Assembly (NCBI GenBank): GCA_030609245.1
Contig: JAUWCP010000159.1
Span: 1-5,779 of the forward strand
Origin: Hyphomicrobium sp.
GTDB lineage: Bacteria; Pseudomonadota; Alphaproteobacteria; Rhizobiales; Hyphomicrobiaceae
Direction: 5' to 3'
Length of the DNA: 5,779 nt
Positions within the stretch are counted from its first letter, which is position 1. Every line of letters starts with the position of its first letter. A program made the translations under genes and the position numbers. A model generated the notes under the pieces. That model saw only the letters and a program-made list of their open reading frames with translations. It was not told where the DNA came from and searched no databases. Below are positions 5,314 through 5,779 of the stretch, in pieces.

Positions 5314-5639
5314 TGGGTGGCGACGAACAGCCGTGGCGTACCGGCGATGGGTGCGTCATCGTGCGCGTACGCGTGACACCGAAATCCTCGCTAGAAGCCA
5401 TCGGCGGTATCACCCCCACGGCGGAGGGCCCTGCTTTCGCAGCGCGCGTGCGTGCTATCCCTGCCGGGGGAGAAGCCAACGCGGCGATCGAAAAGCTCGT
5501 CGCAAACTGGCTCGAGGTACCAAAGAGTACTGTTCGTGTGACGCATGGGCCCAAGTCGCGCGTCAAGTCGCTTACCGTCAGTGGGGAAACGGGTTGCCTT
5601 GAGCAGCGGCTATCAGCCAAGCTCAAAAAGTTCGAATGA
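5313..5639 (+). CDS. DUF167 / YggU family protein
   Basis: A 108-residue small cytosolic protein of the DUF167 (YggU) family, whose function is unknown. Family hallmarks visible are the strand RVRVTPKSS near residue 20, AFAARVRAIPAGGEANAAIEKLVANWL in the middle, and VRVTHGPKSRVKSLTVSG toward the C terminus. The P..GEAN segment followed by the G.KSR.K motif is the conserved core. The length fits the family (about 100 residues). The start is ATG 5313, overlapping the yggT stop as TGATG. No separate ribosome binding site is needed if ribosomes re-initiate there; the TTG at 5310 is in frame but less likely. The gene sits between yggT and folD, an order I recall from other Hyphomicrobiales, and 28 bases separate its stop from folD. 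Confidence 0.9.
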   Translation: MGGDEQPWRTGDGCVIVRVRVTPKSSLEAIGGITPTAEGPAFAARVRAIPAGGEANAAIEKLVANWLEVPKSTVRVTHGPKSRVKSLTVSGETGCLEQRLSAKLKKFE

Positions 5640-5650
5640 ACGCAAAAACG

Positions 5651-5657
5651 AGGGGAG
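5651..5657 (+). promoter_or_regulatory. Ribosome binding site of folD
   Basis: AGGGGAG lies ten bases upstream of the folD ATG at 5668, within the 28-base gap after the DUF167 gene. It supports independent initiation of folD on a shared transcript. Confidence 0.6.
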
Positions 5658-5667
5658 AAATCCGCCC

Positions 5668-5779
5668 ATGACTCAAGCTCTCACCATTGACGGCAAGGCA
5701 ATTGCCGCCAAGGTCCGCGCCGACGTCGCCAAGGTGGTTGCGCGCCTCAAAGCTGAGCAGGGCATTACACCAGGCCTTG
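5668..5779 (+). CDS. folD: Bifunctional methylene-THF dehydrogenase / methenyl-THF cyclohydrolase, N-terminal part
   Basis: Only 37 codons are present before the window ends. The N terminus MTQALTIDGKAIAAKVRADV, followed by a charged helix and GITPGL, is the typical start of FolD: the IDGK.IA...R..V segment and the G..PGL that normally leads into the AVVLVGDDPAS strand. FolD is a cytosolic homodimer that oxidises 5,10-methylene-tetrahydrofolate with NADP+ and hydrolyses the methenyl product to 10-formyl-tetrahydrofolate. It feeds purine and formyl-Met synthesis and, in methylotrophs, can take part in C1 assimilation. The active-site Lys and the nucleotide-binding domain lie beyond the window. 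It is probably co-transcribed with yggT and the DUF167 gene. Confidence 0.9.
   Translation, partial: MTQALTIDGKAIAAKVRADVAKVVARLKAEQGITPGL

Overview
The window looks like chromosomal DNA of a methylotrophic or C1-utilising alphaproteobacterium of the order Hyphomicrobiales (Rhizobiales), most plausibly near Hyphomicrobium. This is inferred from four things: a cofactor-free NAD+-dependent formate dehydrogenase very close to the methylotroph enzyme (Pseudomonas sp. 101 type), the YggT-YggU-FolD gene order, GANTC (CcrM-type) sites in intergenic DNA, and moderately high GC content. The genus is a guess; no 16S or other marker is present.

Layout, left to right. (1) 1-123, minus strand: the first 41 codons of an unrecognised protein with a strong ribosome binding site. 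(2) A short divergent intergenic region, then 322-2976, plus strand: a large AsmA-family envelope protein (884 aa). (3) A short convergent gap with one hairpin, then 3068-4270, minus strand: NAD+-dependent formate dehydrogenase with all catalytic residues present. Its natural start position is occupied by ATA rather than ATG. (4) 4271-4799: about 530 bases without a protein gene. It holds the formate dehydrogenase upstream region, two related palindromic repeat elements in opposite orientation, and a degenerate copy of a tRNA 3' end. (5) 4800-4875, minus strand: an intact tRNA-Ala(CGC) with encoded CCA and a recognisable promoter. (6) 5023-5779, plus strand: yggT, a yggU/DUF167 gene overlapping it by one base (TGATG), and the start of folD, which runs off the window.

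Functionally, formate dehydrogenase oxidises formate to CO2 and yields NADH, the last step of C1 dissimilation. FolD interconverts methylene-, methenyl- and formyl-tetrahydrofolate, so both ends of the right half touch C1 metabolism, although they are separate transcription units on opposite strands. AsmA-like and YggT proteins are envelope/membrane proteins.

No new multi-gene system (defence, mobile or biosynthetic) is visible. The observations most worth checking are the apparent ATA start of formate dehydrogenase, the pair of palindromic repeats sharing an asymmetric architecture, and the tRNA-derived remnant downstream of tRNA-Ala.
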